Assembly (NCBI RefSeq): GCF_030316765.1
Contig: NZ_JASZYT010000006.1
Span: 62,001-126,000 of the forward strand
Direction: 5' to 3'
DNA from: Variovorax saccharolyticus
GTDB lineage: Bacteria; Pseudomonadota; Gammaproteobacteria; Burkholderiales; Burkholderiaceae_C
Length of the DNA: 64,000 bases
Within the stretch, counting starts at the first letter, position 1. Every line of letters begins with the position of its first letter. Both the position numbers and the translations under genes were made by a program. The notes under the pieces were generated by a model. It had not been told where the DNA came from and made no database searches. It saw nothing but the letters and a program-made list of their open reading frames with translations. Shown here in pieces: positions 45,446 to 55,790 of this stretch.

Positions 45446-47491
45446 TCAGGTCTTCTTCGCGACCAGCGTCAGGATGTCGTAGCTCGCCACCAGGTCGCCG
45501 TCCTGGTTGGTGACTTCGACGTCCCAGGCGACCACGCCCTGGCCGACGCCGTTGGCGTCTTTCTTGTTGCGGTCGATCTTGCGCTTGCAGGTGAGGCGGG
45601 CGCGGATCGTGTCGCCGATGCCCACCGGCTTGATGAAGCGCAAGGTGTCGAGCCCGTAGTTCGCCAGCACCGGCCCGGGCGCCGGCGAGACGAACAGGCC
45701 GGCCGCCGCCGACAGCACGAAGTAGCCGTGCGCGATGCGCTTGCCGAACGGGCTTTCCTTGGCCGCGACCTCGTCGAAGTGCATGTAGAAGTAGTCGCCC
45801 GAGATGCCGCCGAAGGCCACGATGTCGGCCTCGCCGACGGTGCGCCGGTGCGTCAGCAGCGAGTCGCCGATGGCGAGGTCCTCGAAGTGCTTGCGGAACG
45901 GGTGCAGCTCGGATTCATTGAGCTTGGCGCCGCGCATGTACTCGCCGGTCACGGCAGCGATCATGCTCGGCGAGCCCTGCAGCGCGGCGCGCTGCAGGTA
46001 GTGCTTGACCGCGCGCAGTCCGCCCAGCTCTTCGCCGCCGCCCGCGCGGCCCGGGCCGCCGTGCTTGAGGAAGGGCAGCGGCGAACCGTGGCCGGTCGAT
46101 TCGGCCGCGGCCTCGCGGTCCAGCACCAGCAGGCGGCCGTGGTGCGCGGCGGCGATCGGGATCGCGCGCGCCGCAGTCGCCGGGTCCTTGGTGACCAGCG
46201 TGCCGACCAGGCTGCCGCGGCCGCGCGCAGCGAGCGCCAGCGCCTCGTCGAGGCCGTCGTAGGCCATCAGCGTGCTGACCGGGCCGAAGGCCTCGATGTC
46301 GTGCACCGCGTCGTTGCCGAGCGGATCGCGCGCCAGCAGCAGGGTCGGCGAGAAGAACGCGCCCTCGGCCACGCCCTCGCCCTGCGGCGCGAAGCCGTCG
46401 CGCTCGCCATAGACCAGTTCGGCGCCCTGCATCAGCAGGCGCACGCGCTCGGCGACGTCGGCCTGCTGCGCATGCGAGGCCAGCGCGCCCATGCGCACGT
46501 CCTCGCGCGCCGGGTCGCCGACCACGGTCTTGGCGAGCCGCGCACGCAGCTTCTCGGCCACCGCGTCGACGTGCTGGCGCGGCACGATCGCGCGCCGGAT
46601 CGCGGTGCACTTCTGGCCCGACTTGACCGTCATCTCGCGCGCCACCTCCTTGACGAAGAGGTCGAACTCCTCGTCGTCGGGTGACACGTCGGGCGCCAGG
46701 ATGGCGCAGTTGAGCGAGTCGGCCTCGGCATTGAAGGGGATCGACTGGCGCACGACGTTCGGATGCACGCGCAGCTTGGCGGCGGTGTCGGCGGAGCCGG
46801 TGAAGGTCACGACGTCCATGCCGTCGAGCCGGTCGAGCAGGTCGCCGGTGCTGCCGATCACCAGCTGCAGGCTGCCCTCGGGCAACAGGCCCGAGCGGTG
46901 CATGAGGCGCACCAGCGCCTCGGTCAGGTAGCTGGTCGAGGTGGCCGGCTTGCCGATGCAGGGCATGCCCGCGAGGAAGCTCGGCGCCCATTTCTCGAGC
47001 AGGCCCCAAACCGGGAAGTTGAAGGCGTTGATGTGGACCGCGACGCCGCGCCGCGGCACCAGGATGTGGGTGCCTGCGAAGCCGCCCTTCTTGCCGAGCG
47101 GCATGGCCGGGCCTTCGTGCACCAGGTTGCCGGAAGGCAGCTCGTTGCCGCCGATGCCGGCGTAGGCTGCCAGCGTGCCGGCGCCGCCCTCGATGTCGAT
47201 CCAGCTGTCGGCACGCGTGGCGCCGGTGTGGGCCGAGATCGCGTAGAGCTCTTCCTTGTGCTCGGCCAGGTACTTGGAGAGCGCGCGCAGGCGCTGGGCG
47301 CGCTGCTGGAAGTCCATCGCCAGCAGGTTCGCGAGGCCGACCGTGCGCGCGTGGGCCAGGGCTTCGCCGAAGTCGATTTCCTCGGCATGCGTGCTGGCCA
47401 CCGGACGGCCGTTGATGGCGCTGCGCAGCGCCTGCGCACCCTGCGCGCCGAGCCAGCGGCCGCCGATGAAGCTTTGAAGGATTTGAGTCAT
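45446..47491 (-). CDS. paaZ: bifunctional PaaZ (oxepin-CoA hydrolase / semialdehyde dehydrogenase)
   Basis: Opens the oxepin-CoA ring and oxidises the resulting aldehyde in phenylacetate degradation. The product has 681 residues from ATG 47491. The aldehyde dehydrogenase domain (about 1-515) has Glu 256 (FNAEADSLN) and nucleophile Cys 295 (SGQKCTAIRR). A MaoC-type hydratase follows (about 540-680; FGGISGDYFYMHFDEVAA, IAHGYFVLS). Last gene of the paa operon, separated from livF by a gap with a repeat fragment. Confidence 0.95.
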   Translation of the reverse strand: MTQILQSFIGGRWLGAQGAQALRSAINGRPVASTHAEEIDFGEALAHARTVGLANLLAMDFQQRAQRLRALSKYLAEHKEELYAISAHTGATRADSWIDIEGGAGTLAAYAGIGGNELPSGNLVHEGPAMPLGKKGGFAGTHILVPRRGVAVHINAFNFPVWGLLEKWAPSFLAGMPCIGKPATSTSYLTEALVRLMHRSGLLPEGSLQLVIGSTGDLLDRLDGMDVVTFTGSADTAAKLRVHPNVVRQSIPFNAEADSLNCAILAPDVSPDDEEFDLFVKEVAREMTVKSGQKCTAIRRAIVPRQHVDAVAEKLRARLAKTVVGDPAREDVRMGALASHAQQADVAERVRLLMQGAELVYGERDGFAPQGEGVAEGAFFSPTLLLARDPLGNDAVHDIEAFGPVSTLMAYDGLDEALALAARGRGSLVGTLVTKDPATAARAIPIAAAHHGRLLVLDREAAAESTGHGSPLPFLKHGGPGRAGGGEELGGLRAVKHYLQRAALQGSPSMIAAVTGEYMRGAKLNESELHPFRKHFEDLAIGDSLLTHRRTVGEADIVAFGGISGDYFYMHFDEVAAKESPFGKRIAHGYFVLSAAAGLFVSPAPGPVLANYGLDTLRFIKPVGIGDTIRARLTCKRKIDRNKKDANGVGQGVVAWDVEVTNQDGDLVASYDILTLVAKKT

Positions 47492-47537
47492 AGAGTTCTC
47501 CAGGAAGGAAGAGACGAGGCCGGCGCCGGGCAAGCGA

Positions 47538-47563
47538 CTACACGAAGTGAGGGAGCGTGGGGG
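47538..47563 (+). repeat. partial copy of an 84-bp intergenic repeat
   Basis: The 26 bases CTACACGAAGTGAGGGAGCG followed by TGGGGG match the right end of the repeat at 51227-51310. Only this end is clearly preserved. It lies in the livF-paaZ gap. Confidence 0.6.
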
Positions 47564-48297
<734 letters not shown>

Positions 48298-48301
<4 letters not shown>

Positions 48302-50124
48302 GCCGCTGCCGCGAGAGGTTCGTCGCTGCCGCCCAGGTAGGCGTCCAGCACACGGGGGTTGGATTGCACCTGGGCCGGCGTGCCCTCGGCGATGACGGCG
48401 CCGAACTCGAGCACCGTGATGCGGTCGGCCAGGTTCATGACGAATTCCATGTCGTGCTCGACCACCAGGATGCCGAGGCCTTCGGCGCGCAGCTGCGACA
48501 GCAGTTCGGCCAGCGCCTGCTTCTCGAGATGGCGCAGGCCCGCGGCCGGCTCGTCGAGCAGCAGCGCGGCCGGCTGGCCGGCCAGCGCGCGCGCGATCTC
48601 GACCACCCGCTGCTGGCCCAGCGCCAGCGAGGCGGCCGGCGCGTCGGCATGGGCGCCGAGGCCGCAGCGTTCGATCTGCCGGCGCGCCTCGGCCAGCAGC
48701 GCGGCCTCTTCGGCACGATCGAGCCGCAGCATCGAGGCGATCCAGCCGCGGTGGCCGCGCCGGTGGGCGCCCAGCGCGACGTTTTCGAGCACGCTGCGAT
48801 TGCCGAGCAGCCGCACATGCTGGAAGGTGCGGCCCAGGCCGCGCGCCGCGAAGTCGCGCGAAGGCTTGCCGGTCATCGCCTCGCCGAGCAGGCGGACTTC
48901 GCCCTCGGTCGGGTCGTCGACGCCCGAGATCATGTTGAAGAAGGTGCTCTTGCCGGCCCCGTTCGGGCCGATCAGCGCATGCACCTCGCCGGCCTTGAGC
49001 GTCATCGCGACCGCGTTGTTCGCGACCAGGCCGCCGAAGCGCTTGGTCACGCGGTCGGCCTCGAGCAGCAGCTGGCCGGCGGCCGGCAGCTTGCGGCTGT
49101 CCAGCGCCGTGATCGCACTCGCGGGCTTCACCGGCTCGGGCTTCAGGAAGCGGCCGCTCACGCGGGCCAGCGTCGGCCAGAGCCCTTCGGCGAAGCGCTG
49201 CAGCACGAACAGCATCAAGAGGCCGAAGACGATCACCTCGAAGTTACCGCTGGCGCCCAGCAGCTTCGGCAGGATGTCCTGCAGCTGCTCCTTGACCAGG
49301 GTGATCAGCGTCGCGCCGAGCACCGCGCCCCACAAGTGGCCCGAGCCGCCGACCACCGCCATGAACAGGTACTCGATGCCGATGTTGATGTTGAACGGCG
49401 TCGGGTTCACGAAGCGCTGCATGTGCGCGTAGAGCCAGCCCGACAGCGCCGCCAGCAACGCGGCCAGCACGAACACCTTGACCCGGTAGCGCGCCGTGTC
49501 GACGCCCATCGACTCGGCCATCACGCGGCCCGACTTGAGCGCGCGCACCGCGCGTCCCTCGCGCGAGTCGAGCAGGTTGTGCAGCGCCCAGAGCGCCAGC
49601 AGCAGCACGCCCCAGATCACCGGTCCCAGGGCGCGTGGCGACGCCAGCGAGAAGCCGAAGACCGTCAGCGCCGGCACGCCGGTGATGCCCGTCTGGCCGC
49701 CGAGGAACTCGAGGTTGCCGAACAGGAAGTAGAGGCTCAAGCCCCAGGCGATCGTGCACAGCGGCAGGTAGTGGCCCGAGAGCTTCAGCGTGATCGCGCC
49801 GAGCCCCCAGGCGACGACGAAGGTCAGCGCCATGCCGAACAGCAGGCCGACCCAGGGCAGCAGCGCCGGCGGCACGATGCCGCCGAGCGCCGCCGCGGCC
49901 GCCGGCGAGGTGCAGACCCAGGCCGTGGCGTAGGCGCCGACGGCGACGAAGGCGGCCTGGCCGAAAGAGGTCATGCCGCCGACGCCGGTGAGCATCACGA
50001 GCCCGGCCGCGACCAGCGAATAGAGCGCGATGTAGCTGAACACCGTGACGGTGAAGTCCGGCAGCCAGGGCCAGGCCAGCGCCAGCGCGGCGATGCAGAT
50101 CAGGGTGAGGTGGCGGCGGGTCAT
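48298..50124 (-). CDS. LivM-LivG fusion: ABC permease and ATP-binding protein in one chain
   Basis: The product has 608 residues from ATG 50124. The N-terminal part (about 1-320) is a LivM permease with about nine membrane segments and the EAA-like loop SREGRAVRALKSGRVMAESM. The C-terminal part (about 345-600) is a LivG ATPase with GPNGAGKSTFFNMISG, GLGRTFQHVRLL and LLLDEPAAGLRHLE. The fusion is intact with no frame change between the parts. Its start overlaps the livH stop in an ATGA. Confidence 0.93.
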
Positions 50125-51149
50125 TCCTCGTCCTCCACATGACGGCTGCGCAGCGAGCGCCACCAGAGGACGGGAATGATCAAGGTGAACACCAGCACCT
50201 CCTTGAAGGCGCTGGCCCAGAACGATGAGAAGGCCTCGAGCTGGCCCACCAGCAGGGCGCCGACCAGCGCGATCGGGTAGCTCGCGAGCCCGCCGACGAT
50301 CGCGGCGACGAAGCCCTTGAGGCCGATCAGGAAGCCGGTGTCGTAGTAGACCGTGGTCAGCGGCGCGATCAGCAGGCCCGAGACCGCACCGATCAGCGCC
50401 GCGAGCGCGAAGCTCAGGTCACCCGACAGGTCGGTCGGAATGCCCATCAGCCGGGCGCCGACCCGGTTCATGGCGGTGGCGCGCAGCGCCTTGCCGACGA
50501 TCGAGCGTTCGAAGAAGAGGAACATCAGCAGCACGAGCACGAAGGCGACGCCCACCACCACCAGCGACTGGCCGCTGATGGGCACGCTGCCGATGTCGAA
50601 ACGCGCCTCGGAGAAGGCCGGCGTGCGCGAGCCCTCGGCGCCGAAGAACAGCAGGCCGAGGCCGACCAGCACGCCGTGCAGCGCGACCGAGACGATCAGC
50701 AGGATCAGCACCGTGGCATCGGCCAGCGGACGGTAGGCCAGCCGGTACAGCAGCGGGCCCAGCGGCGTGATGAGGAACAAGGTGGTCACCGCCTGCAGCG
50801 CGAGCGAGCTCGGTCGCAGGCCCAGCGCCAGGCCGGCGGCGATCACGGGGAACAGCACGGTCCACACCAGCGTCGATTTCCAGTCGACCGTGGCGCCGCG
50901 CTTCCAGCGCCAGGCTTCGACCACCAGCGTCATCGCGGCCAGGGCGACCAGCAGCCACAGCGTGGCCGGCACGCGCCCGGCGGTCAGCGCCGCCATCGAC
51001 AGAGCGCCGAAGGCCACCAGTTCGCCCTGCGGGATGAAGATCACCCGCGTGACGGAAAACACCAGCACCAGGGCCAAGGCCATCAGTCCGTAAACCGCGC
51101 CGTTGACGATGCCGTCCTGCCCGAGCAACAGGGCAATCTGCAAGTCCAT
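50121..51149 (-). CDS. livH: branched-chain-type ABC transporter permease LivH
   Basis: Inner-membrane permease of 342 residues with about eight to nine hydrophobic segments. It shows the N-terminal LGQDGIVNGAVYGLMALALV, the IVGKALRATAMNRVGARLMG loop and the GLKGFVAAIVGGLASYPIAL segment of LivH proteins. It precedes the LivM-LivG fusion and follows the binding-protein gene across a gap that holds a repeat copy. Confidence 0.92.
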   Translation of the reverse strand: MDLQIALLLGQDGIVNGAVYGLMALALVLVFSVTRVIFIPQGELVAFGALSMAALTAGRVPATLWLLVALAAMTLVVEAWRWKRGATVDWKSTLVWTVLFPVIAAGLALGLRPSSLALQAVTTLFLITPLGPLLYRLAYRPLADATVLILLIVSVALHGVLVGLGLLFFGAEGSRTPAFSEARFDIGSVPISGQSLVVVGVAFVLVLLMFLFFERSIVGKALRATAMNRVGARLMGIPTDLSGDLSFALAALIGAVSGLLIAPLTTVYYDTGFLIGLKGFVAAIVGGLASYPIALVGALLVGQLEAFSSFWASAFKEVLVFTLIIPVLWWRSLRSRHVEDEE

Positions 51150-51226
51150 TGAAGTCTTTCCAAAATCGAGACGCCGATTCGCCTTGGCAACCTCGAGGCC
51201 GGCGAAGCCAGGCCCCTTGGTGGAAC

Positions 51227-51310
51227 ACCGCGGAACCGGCTTTGCCGGGCCGCTGGTGTTGCCCCCGGCAGGGGGTGGGCGGCTACACGAAGTGAGCCAA
51301 CCTGGGGGCG
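51227..51310 (+). repeat. 84-bp intergenic repeat, copy in the livJ-livH gap
   Basis: Starts ACCGCGGAACCGGCTTTGCC and ends CTACACGAAGTGAGCCAACC followed by TGGGGG. Similar copies occur at 54403-54486 (same strand) and 54271-54354 (opposite strand). The internal GCCCCC/GGGGG and CGGC/GCCGG parts can fold. All copies are between genes of the paa operon. Confidence 0.75.
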
Positions 51311-51314
51311 AGCG

Positions 51315-52469
51315 TCAATTCGCGGGAGGGATGTACTTCCAGGCGCCGTTCTCGATCTTGACCATCACGCGTGCGCGCTGGTCCAGGCCCAGGTGGTCGT
51401 TGGCCGTCATGTTGAACACGCCATGCGCACCCGGCAGTTCCTTGACCTGCTCCAGCGCATCGCGCAGTGCGGCGCGGAACTCGGGCGTGCCCGGCTGCGC
51501 CTTCTTGAGCGCGACCGGCACCGCGGCGGCCATCAGCAGGCCGGTGTCCCAGGCGTGGGCGCCGAAGGTCGACACCGAGCCCTTGCCATTGGCAGCCTCG
51601 TAGGCGGCGACATAGGCCAGCGCCGACTTCTTCACGGGGTTGCCCGCAGGCAGTTGCTCCGCCACCAGCACCGGGCCGGCCGGCAGCAGGGTGCCTTCGA
51701 CGTCTTTGCCGCCGACGCGCAGGAAGTCGGCGTTGGCGACGCCGTGGGTCTGGTAGACCTTGCCCGTGTAGCCGCGCTCCTTGAGGCTCTTCTGCGGCAG
51801 TGCGGCCGGCGTGCCCGAGCCGGCGACCAGCACCGCATCGGGCTTGGCCGACATCAGCTTGAGCGTCTGGCCCGTGACCGAGGTGTCGGTGCGCGAATAG
51901 CGCTCGTTGGCGACGATCTTGATCTTCTTCAGGTCGGCGGCCTTGCTGAACTCCTGGAACCAGCCTTCGCCGTAGGCATCGGAGAAGCCGACGAAGCCGA
52001 CCGTCTTGACGCCGCTGGAAGCCATGTGTTCGGCGATCGCGAGCGACATCATGATGTCGTTCTGCGGCGTCTTGAAGACCCAGCGCTTCTTGGCATCCAT
52101 CGGCTCGATGATGCGGGCCGAGGCAGCCATCGAGATCATCGGCGTCTGGCTCTCGGCGGCGACGTCGATCATGGCCAGCGAGTTCGGCGTGGTCGTCGAG
52201 CCGAGGATCACGTCGACCTTGTTCTCGGAGATCAGCTTGCGCGTGTTGTTGACCGCGGCCGTGGTGTCGCTGGCGTCGTCGAGCACGATGTAATTGACCT
52301 TCTGGCCGCCGATGGTCTTGGGCATCAGCGCGATGGTGTTCTTCTCGGGAATGCCGAGCGACGCGGCCGGGCCGGTGGCCGACACGGTGACGCCGACATT
52401 GATGTCGGCCTGGGCCAGCGCCGCGGCCAGCAGCATGGCTGCGAAGGCAATGGGTTTCAGAAGCTTCAT
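51315..52469 (-). CDS. branched-chain-type ABC transporter substrate-binding protein
   Basis: Periplasmic binding protein of 384 residues with a signal peptide (LLKPIAFAAMLLAAALAQA). It has the type I periplasmic-binding fold of the LivJ family: INVGVTVSATGPAASLGIPE, LDDASDTTAAVNNTRKLISE and VGFVGFSDAYGEGWFQEF. Placed between paaR and the permease genes of the phenylacetate operon, it probably binds phenylacetate or a related aromatic acid. This ligand is inferred. Confidence 0.9.
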   Translation of the reverse strand: MKLLKPIAFAAMLLAAALAQADINVGVTVSATGPAASLGIPEKNTIALMPKTIGGQKVNYIVLDDASDTTAAVNNTRKLISENKVDVILGSTTTPNSLAMIDVAAESQTPMISMAASARIIEPMDAKKRWVFKTPQNDIMMSLAIAEHMASSGVKTVGFVGFSDAYGEGWFQEFSKAADLKKIKIVANERYSRTDTSVTGQTLKLMSAKPDAVLVAGSGTPAALPQKSLKERGYTGKVYQTHGVANADFLRVGGKDVEGTLLPAGPVLVAEQLPAGNPVKKSALAYVAAYEAANGKGSVSTFGAHAWDTGLLMAAAVPVALKKAQPGTPEFRAALRDALEQVKELPGAHGVFNMTANDHLGLDQRARVMVKIENGAWKYIPPAN

Positions 52470-52533
52470 ACGGGTGTCTCCGGTTTTTCGAGGGGGTTGA
52501 TGAAAGGGTTGAATGGATGCGCCATGCGGCTGC

Positions 52534-53157
52534 TCAGCCGTCGAAGGCGGACACCCGAAGCGGCAGCTGCACCGCCGGCAGTCCGCCGAGGAACAGGTCG
52601 GCCACCACGGGCGCCATCGTCTCGTAGTCGAGTTCGCCGTCCGGTCGCATCCAGATGAACATCCAGTTGATCATGCCGAACAGCAGCATGGTCAGCGGCT
52701 TGGCCAGCGCGGCCTGCTCGAGGTCGGGCCGCAGTTCGGCAACCACGCGCGCGAAGCCGGCGACCACGGTGCGCTGGGTGCCGAGCACGCGCTCGCGGTC
52801 GTCTTCTTCGAGGAACTTGACGTCCTCGGTGAGCACGCGGTGCGCATGCTTGGCGCCGGCGTATTCCTCGACGAAGCGGCGGATCAGCTCGCGCAGCCGC
52901 ACGTCGGGCGCCAGGCCTTGCTGCTCGACATCGGCCACCAGGTCTTCGAGGCGCGAGACATGGTTCTCGGCGATGCTCACCAGCAGGCTGTATTTGTCGC
53001 GGTAGTAGTGATAGAGCAGGGCCTTGGAAAAGCCGCAGGCCTCGGCCACCTGGTTCATGGAGGTGGCCGAATAGCCGCGGTTGGCGAACAGCAGCGCCGC
53101 ATGCGCGAGGATCATCTCGCGTTGATCGTCGTATCCGGCAGAGCGTCCGCGGGCCAT
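52534..53157 (-). CDS. paaR: TetR-family regulator of the paa operon
   Basis: The product has 207 residues with an N-terminal TetR helix-turn-helix (LLFANRGYSATSMNQVAEAC, SKALLYHYYRDKYSLLVSI) and a C-terminal ligand domain. It sits inside the paa operon 19 bases after paaE. Known PaaR repressors of betaproteobacteria respond to phenylacetyl-CoA. The perfect palindrome at 59899-59912 is the likely operator. Ligand and target are inferred from family and context. Confidence 0.88.
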   Translation of the reverse strand: MARGRSAGYDDQREMILAHAALLFANRGYSATSMNQVAEACGFSKALLYHYYRDKYSLLVSIAENHVSRLEDLVADVEQQGLAPDVRLRELIRRFVEEYAGAKHAHRVLTEDVKFLEEDDRERVLGTQRTVVAGFARVVAELRPDLEQAALAKPLTMLLFGMINWMFIWMRPDGELDYETMAPVVADLFLGGLPAVQLPLRVSAFDG

Positions 53158-53176
53158 GGCTTCCTTGGGGTGGGTT

Positions 53177-54262
53177 TCAGCGTTCGTCGAACGAGAGCAC
53201 CACGCGCTCGGTCAGCGGATGCGCCTGGCAGGTCAGCACGAAACCGGCCGCCACCTCGTTCTTGTCGAGTGCGAAGTTTCGCTCCATTCGCACCTTGCCC
53301 TCGACCACCTTGGCGCGGCAGGTGCCGCAGACGCCCGAGGTGCACGAGAAAGGCACTTCCATGCCGGCCGCCGAGGCGCAGTCGAGGATGCTCGGCTGGT
53401 CGCGGCGGAACTCGATCTCGCGCTGCAGGCCGTCGCGCACGATGACGATCTTCGCCACCTCGGCGTCGCCGGGCTTCGCCTCGTGGATCACGGCGCCCAC
53501 CGGCGCGCCCTCGGGCGCGGCGACGCCGAAGCGCTCGATGTGGATGCGCTCCTCGGGCACGCCGGCTGCGAGCAGCGCGGCCTCGGCCTCGTCGTTCATC
53601 TGGAACGGGCCGCAGATGTAGGCGTGGTCGATGGCGCCGGCCGGCACCACGCTCGACAGGAAGTCGCCGAGCTTGGCGCGGTCCATGCGGCCCATGTTGA
53701 GCGGCGCGTCGGTCGGCTCGCCCGAGAACACGTGGTGCAGCACCAGCCGCGTCATGTAGCGGTTCTTCAGGTCCTCGAGCTCTTCCTTGAACATCGTGGA
53801 CTGCAGCTTGCGGTTGCCGTAGATGAGCGTGAAGCGCGACTGCGGCTCGCGCGCCAGCACCGTCTTCATGATCGACAGGATCGGCGTGATGCCGCTGCCG
53901 CCGACGATGCCCACGTGCTGGCGCTTCGATTGCGGCTCGATCGGCACGAAGAAGCGGCCCTGCGGCGCCATCACGTTGATCGTGTCGCCGGGCTGCAGCT
54001 GCTCGTTGATCCAGTTCGAGAAGGTGCCGCCCTTGACCTTGCGCACGCCGACGCGGAGCTCGCCGTCGTCGACGCCGGCACAGATCGAATAGGAGCGGCG
54101 CAGGTCCTGGCCGTCGATGTCCTTGCGCAAGGTGAGGTACTGGCCCTGGGTGAAGCCGAAGGCCTCGCGCAGATCGGTCGGGACGTCGAAGGAGACGATG
54201 ACGGCTTCGTCGGTGTCGGGCTCGACGGCGCGGACGCGAAGCGGGTGGAAGATGACGCTCAT
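53177..54262 (-). CDS. paaE: phenylacetyl-CoA epoxidase reductase subunit PaaE
   Basis: Passes electrons from NADPH to the PaaABC epoxidase. The product has 361 residues from ATG 54262. The N-terminal FAD domain (LRRSYSICAG) and NAD(P) domain (VGIVGGSGITPILSIMKTVL) are followed by a plant-type [2Fe-2S] domain (CTSGVCGTCRAKVVEG and LTCQAHP). It is separated from paaD by 229 bases that contain two inverted repeat copies, the largest gap of the catabolic part of the operon. Confidence 0.95.
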   Translation of the reverse strand: MSVIFHPLRVRAVEPDTDEAVIVSFDVPTDLREAFGFTQGQYLTLRKDIDGQDLRRSYSICAGVDDGELRVGVRKVKGGTFSNWINEQLQPGDTINVMAPQGRFFVPIEPQSKRQHVGIVGGSGITPILSIMKTVLAREPQSRFTLIYGNRKLQSTMFKEELEDLKNRYMTRLVLHHVFSGEPTDAPLNMGRMDRAKLGDFLSSVVPAGAIDHAYICGPFQMNDEAEAALLAAGVPEERIHIERFGVAAPEGAPVGAVIHEAKPGDAEVAKIVIVRDGLQREIEFRRDQPSILDCASAAGMEVPFSCTSGVCGTCRAKVVEGKVRMERNFALDKNEVAAGFVLTCQAHPLTERVVLSFDER

Positions 54263-54270
54263 TTTGTTGC

Positions 54271-54354
54271 TCCCCCCCAGTCTTGCTCGCTTCGCGTAGC
54301 CGCCCACCCCCTACCGGGGGCGCCGCCAGCGGCCCGGCAAAGCCGGTTCCGCGG
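54271..54354 (-). repeat. 84-bp intergenic repeat, inverted copy in the paaD-paaE gap
   Basis: On the minus strand it reads GCCGCGGAACCGGCTTTGCC at the start and ends with GCGAAGCGAGCAAGACTGGG. It faces the copy at 54403-54486 head to head, with 48 bases between. The two together can form a long hairpin (stem core CCGCGGAACCGGC with its complement). Confidence 0.72.
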
Positions 54355-54402
54355 CAGCTCCCGACCAGGAGCAGCCGCCATGCGGCGCTCCCATCCAGGA
54401 AT

Positions 54403-54486
54403 ACCGCGGAACCGGCTTCGCCGGGCCGCTGGTATTGCCCCCTGCAAGGGGGTGGGAAGCCACACGAAGTGGGCCGACATGGGGGT
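54403..54486 (+). repeat. 84-bp intergenic repeat, direct copy in the paaD-paaE gap
   Basis: Starts ACCGCGGAACCGGCTTCGCC and ends CACACGAAGTGGGCCGACAT followed by GGGGG, six bases before the paaD stop. It is close to the copy at 51227 and inverted relative to the one at 54271. Confidence 0.75.
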
Positions 54487-54491
54487 GTTTT

Positions 54492-55010
54492 TCATATGGG
54501 CTTGAAGTGCTCGAAGGGTTCGCGGCAGCTCACGCAGCGGTACATCGCCTTGCAGGCGGTGGAGCCGAAGGCCGACAGCCGCTCGGTGTTGCTGCTGCCG
54601 CAGCGCGGACAGGCGATCGCGTCGACGCGGCGGCCGAAGAAGCGGATCGGCACCGTGCCGTCGGTCGAGGCCGGCCCGGGGGGCGCGATGCCGTAGTCGG
54701 ACAGCTTCTGGCGGCCGTCGGCGCTGATCCAGTCGGTGGTCCAGGCCGGCGCGCGCTGCAAGGTGACATAGGCCGGGCCGAGGCCGGCCTTGGCAATCGC
54801 CTCGAGCACGTCGTGCTCGATCACCTCGGTGGCAGGGCAGCCCGAGTAGGTCGGCGTCAGCACGACCTCGAGCGCGTCGCCGTGCTCGATCACGTCGCGC
54901 ACGATGCCGAGGTCGCGCACCGACAGCGCCGGCACCTCGGGGTCGAGCACGGTCCCGAGCACGTCCCAGGCCTGCGCGCAGCGCGTGTCGAGCGCGGCGG
55001 GGGCAGTCAC
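54492..55010 (-). CDS. paaD: phenylacetyl-CoA epoxidase assembly protein PaaD
   Basis: Needed for a functional epoxidase; a MIP18/DUF59-type protein of 172 residues. The GTG at 55010 overlaps the paaC stop (GTGA). The DUF59 core shows VLDPEVPALSVRDLGIVRDV and LTPTYSGCPATEVIEHDVLE. The C-terminus has a four-Cys zinc-ribbon (CPRCGSSNTERL and YRCVSCREPFEH). Also named PaaJ in some annotations. Confidence 0.95.
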   Translation of the reverse strand: MTAPAALDTRCAQAWDVLGTVLDPEVPALSVRDLGIVRDVIEHGDALEVVLTPTYSGCPATEVIEHDVLEAIAKAGLGPAYVTLQRAPAWTTDWISADGRQKLSDYGIAPPGPASTDGTVPIRFFGRRVDAIACPRCGSSNTERLSAFGSTACKAMYRCVSCREPFEHFKPI

Positions 55011-55780
55011 CAGACGCCTCCGGGGAACGAGCGCTGCAGGTGCTGCATCTCGGCCAGGATGTAGCCCATGTGCTCGCTGTGGACGCCGTGCTTGCCGGTG
55101 CTGCGGAAGGCGGCTTCCTTGGGCTCGGCCAGCGCGGCTTCGCCGAGGATCGTGCGCATCTCGGCGCGCCAGGGCGCCTCCAGTTCCGACCAGCGCGGGC
55201 CCAGGCCGGCGGCGGCCGCGGCCTCGTCGACCGCGTCGGACTCGAACATCTCCGGCGCATAGAGCCAGAGGTCGGCCAGCGCGCGCTCGACGCGGCGGCG
55301 GGATTCTTCCGTGCCGTCGCCCAGCCGCACCACCCAGTCGGCCGCATGCTGCTGGTGATAGCGCGCTTCCTTGACCGCCTTGCCGGCGATGCCCGCGAGC
55401 TCGGCATCGGCCGAGTCGCGCAGGCGCTCCCACAGCAGCTTCATGAGCGTCGCGACCATCGCGTTGCGCAGCACCGTGAAGGCGAAGTCGCCGCGCGGCA
55501 GCTCGACCAGGGTCAGGTTGCGGTAGTCCTTCTCGTCGCGCAGGAAGGCCAGCTGGTCCTCGTCGTGGCCGAGGCCTTCGATGCGGCCCGCGTGCGTCAG
55601 CACGGCGCGGGCCTGGCCGATCAGGTCGAGCGCCATGTTCGACAGCGCGATGTCTTCCTCGAGGATCGGTGCGTGGCCCGACCATTCGGCGATGCGCTGG
55701 CCGAGGATCAGGCAGGTGTCGCCGAGGCGCAGCAGGTACTGCACGGCGGGCGTGGATTCGATGGCGATGGAGGCTTGCAT
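55007..55780 (-). CDS. paaC: phenylacetyl-CoA epoxidase structural subunit PaaC
   Basis: Structural partner of PaaA, 257 residues, ferritin-like helical fold without the full diiron set. It shows YLLRLGDTCLILGQRIAEWS, GHAPILEEDIALSNMALDLI and KEARYHQQHAADWVVRLGDG. It starts 10 bases after paaB and overlaps paaD by 4 bases. Confidence 0.95.
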   Translation of the reverse strand: MQASIAIESTPAVQYLLRLGDTCLILGQRIAEWSGHAPILEEDIALSNMALDLIGQARAVLTHAGRIEGLGHDEDQLAFLRDEKDYRNLTLVELPRGDFAFTVLRNAMVATLMKLLWERLRDSADAELAGIAGKAVKEARYHQQHAADWVVRLGDGTEESRRRVERALADLWLYAPEMFESDAVDEAAAAAGLGPRWSELEAPWRAEMRTILGEAALAEPKEAAFRSTGKHGVHSEHMGYILAEMQHLQRSFPGGVW

Positions 55781-55790
55781 GGTCGGACGC

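Noticed and set aside
42918..45482. 854-codon open frame on the plus strand
   Set aside because: Opposite ligD; no recognisable protein features.
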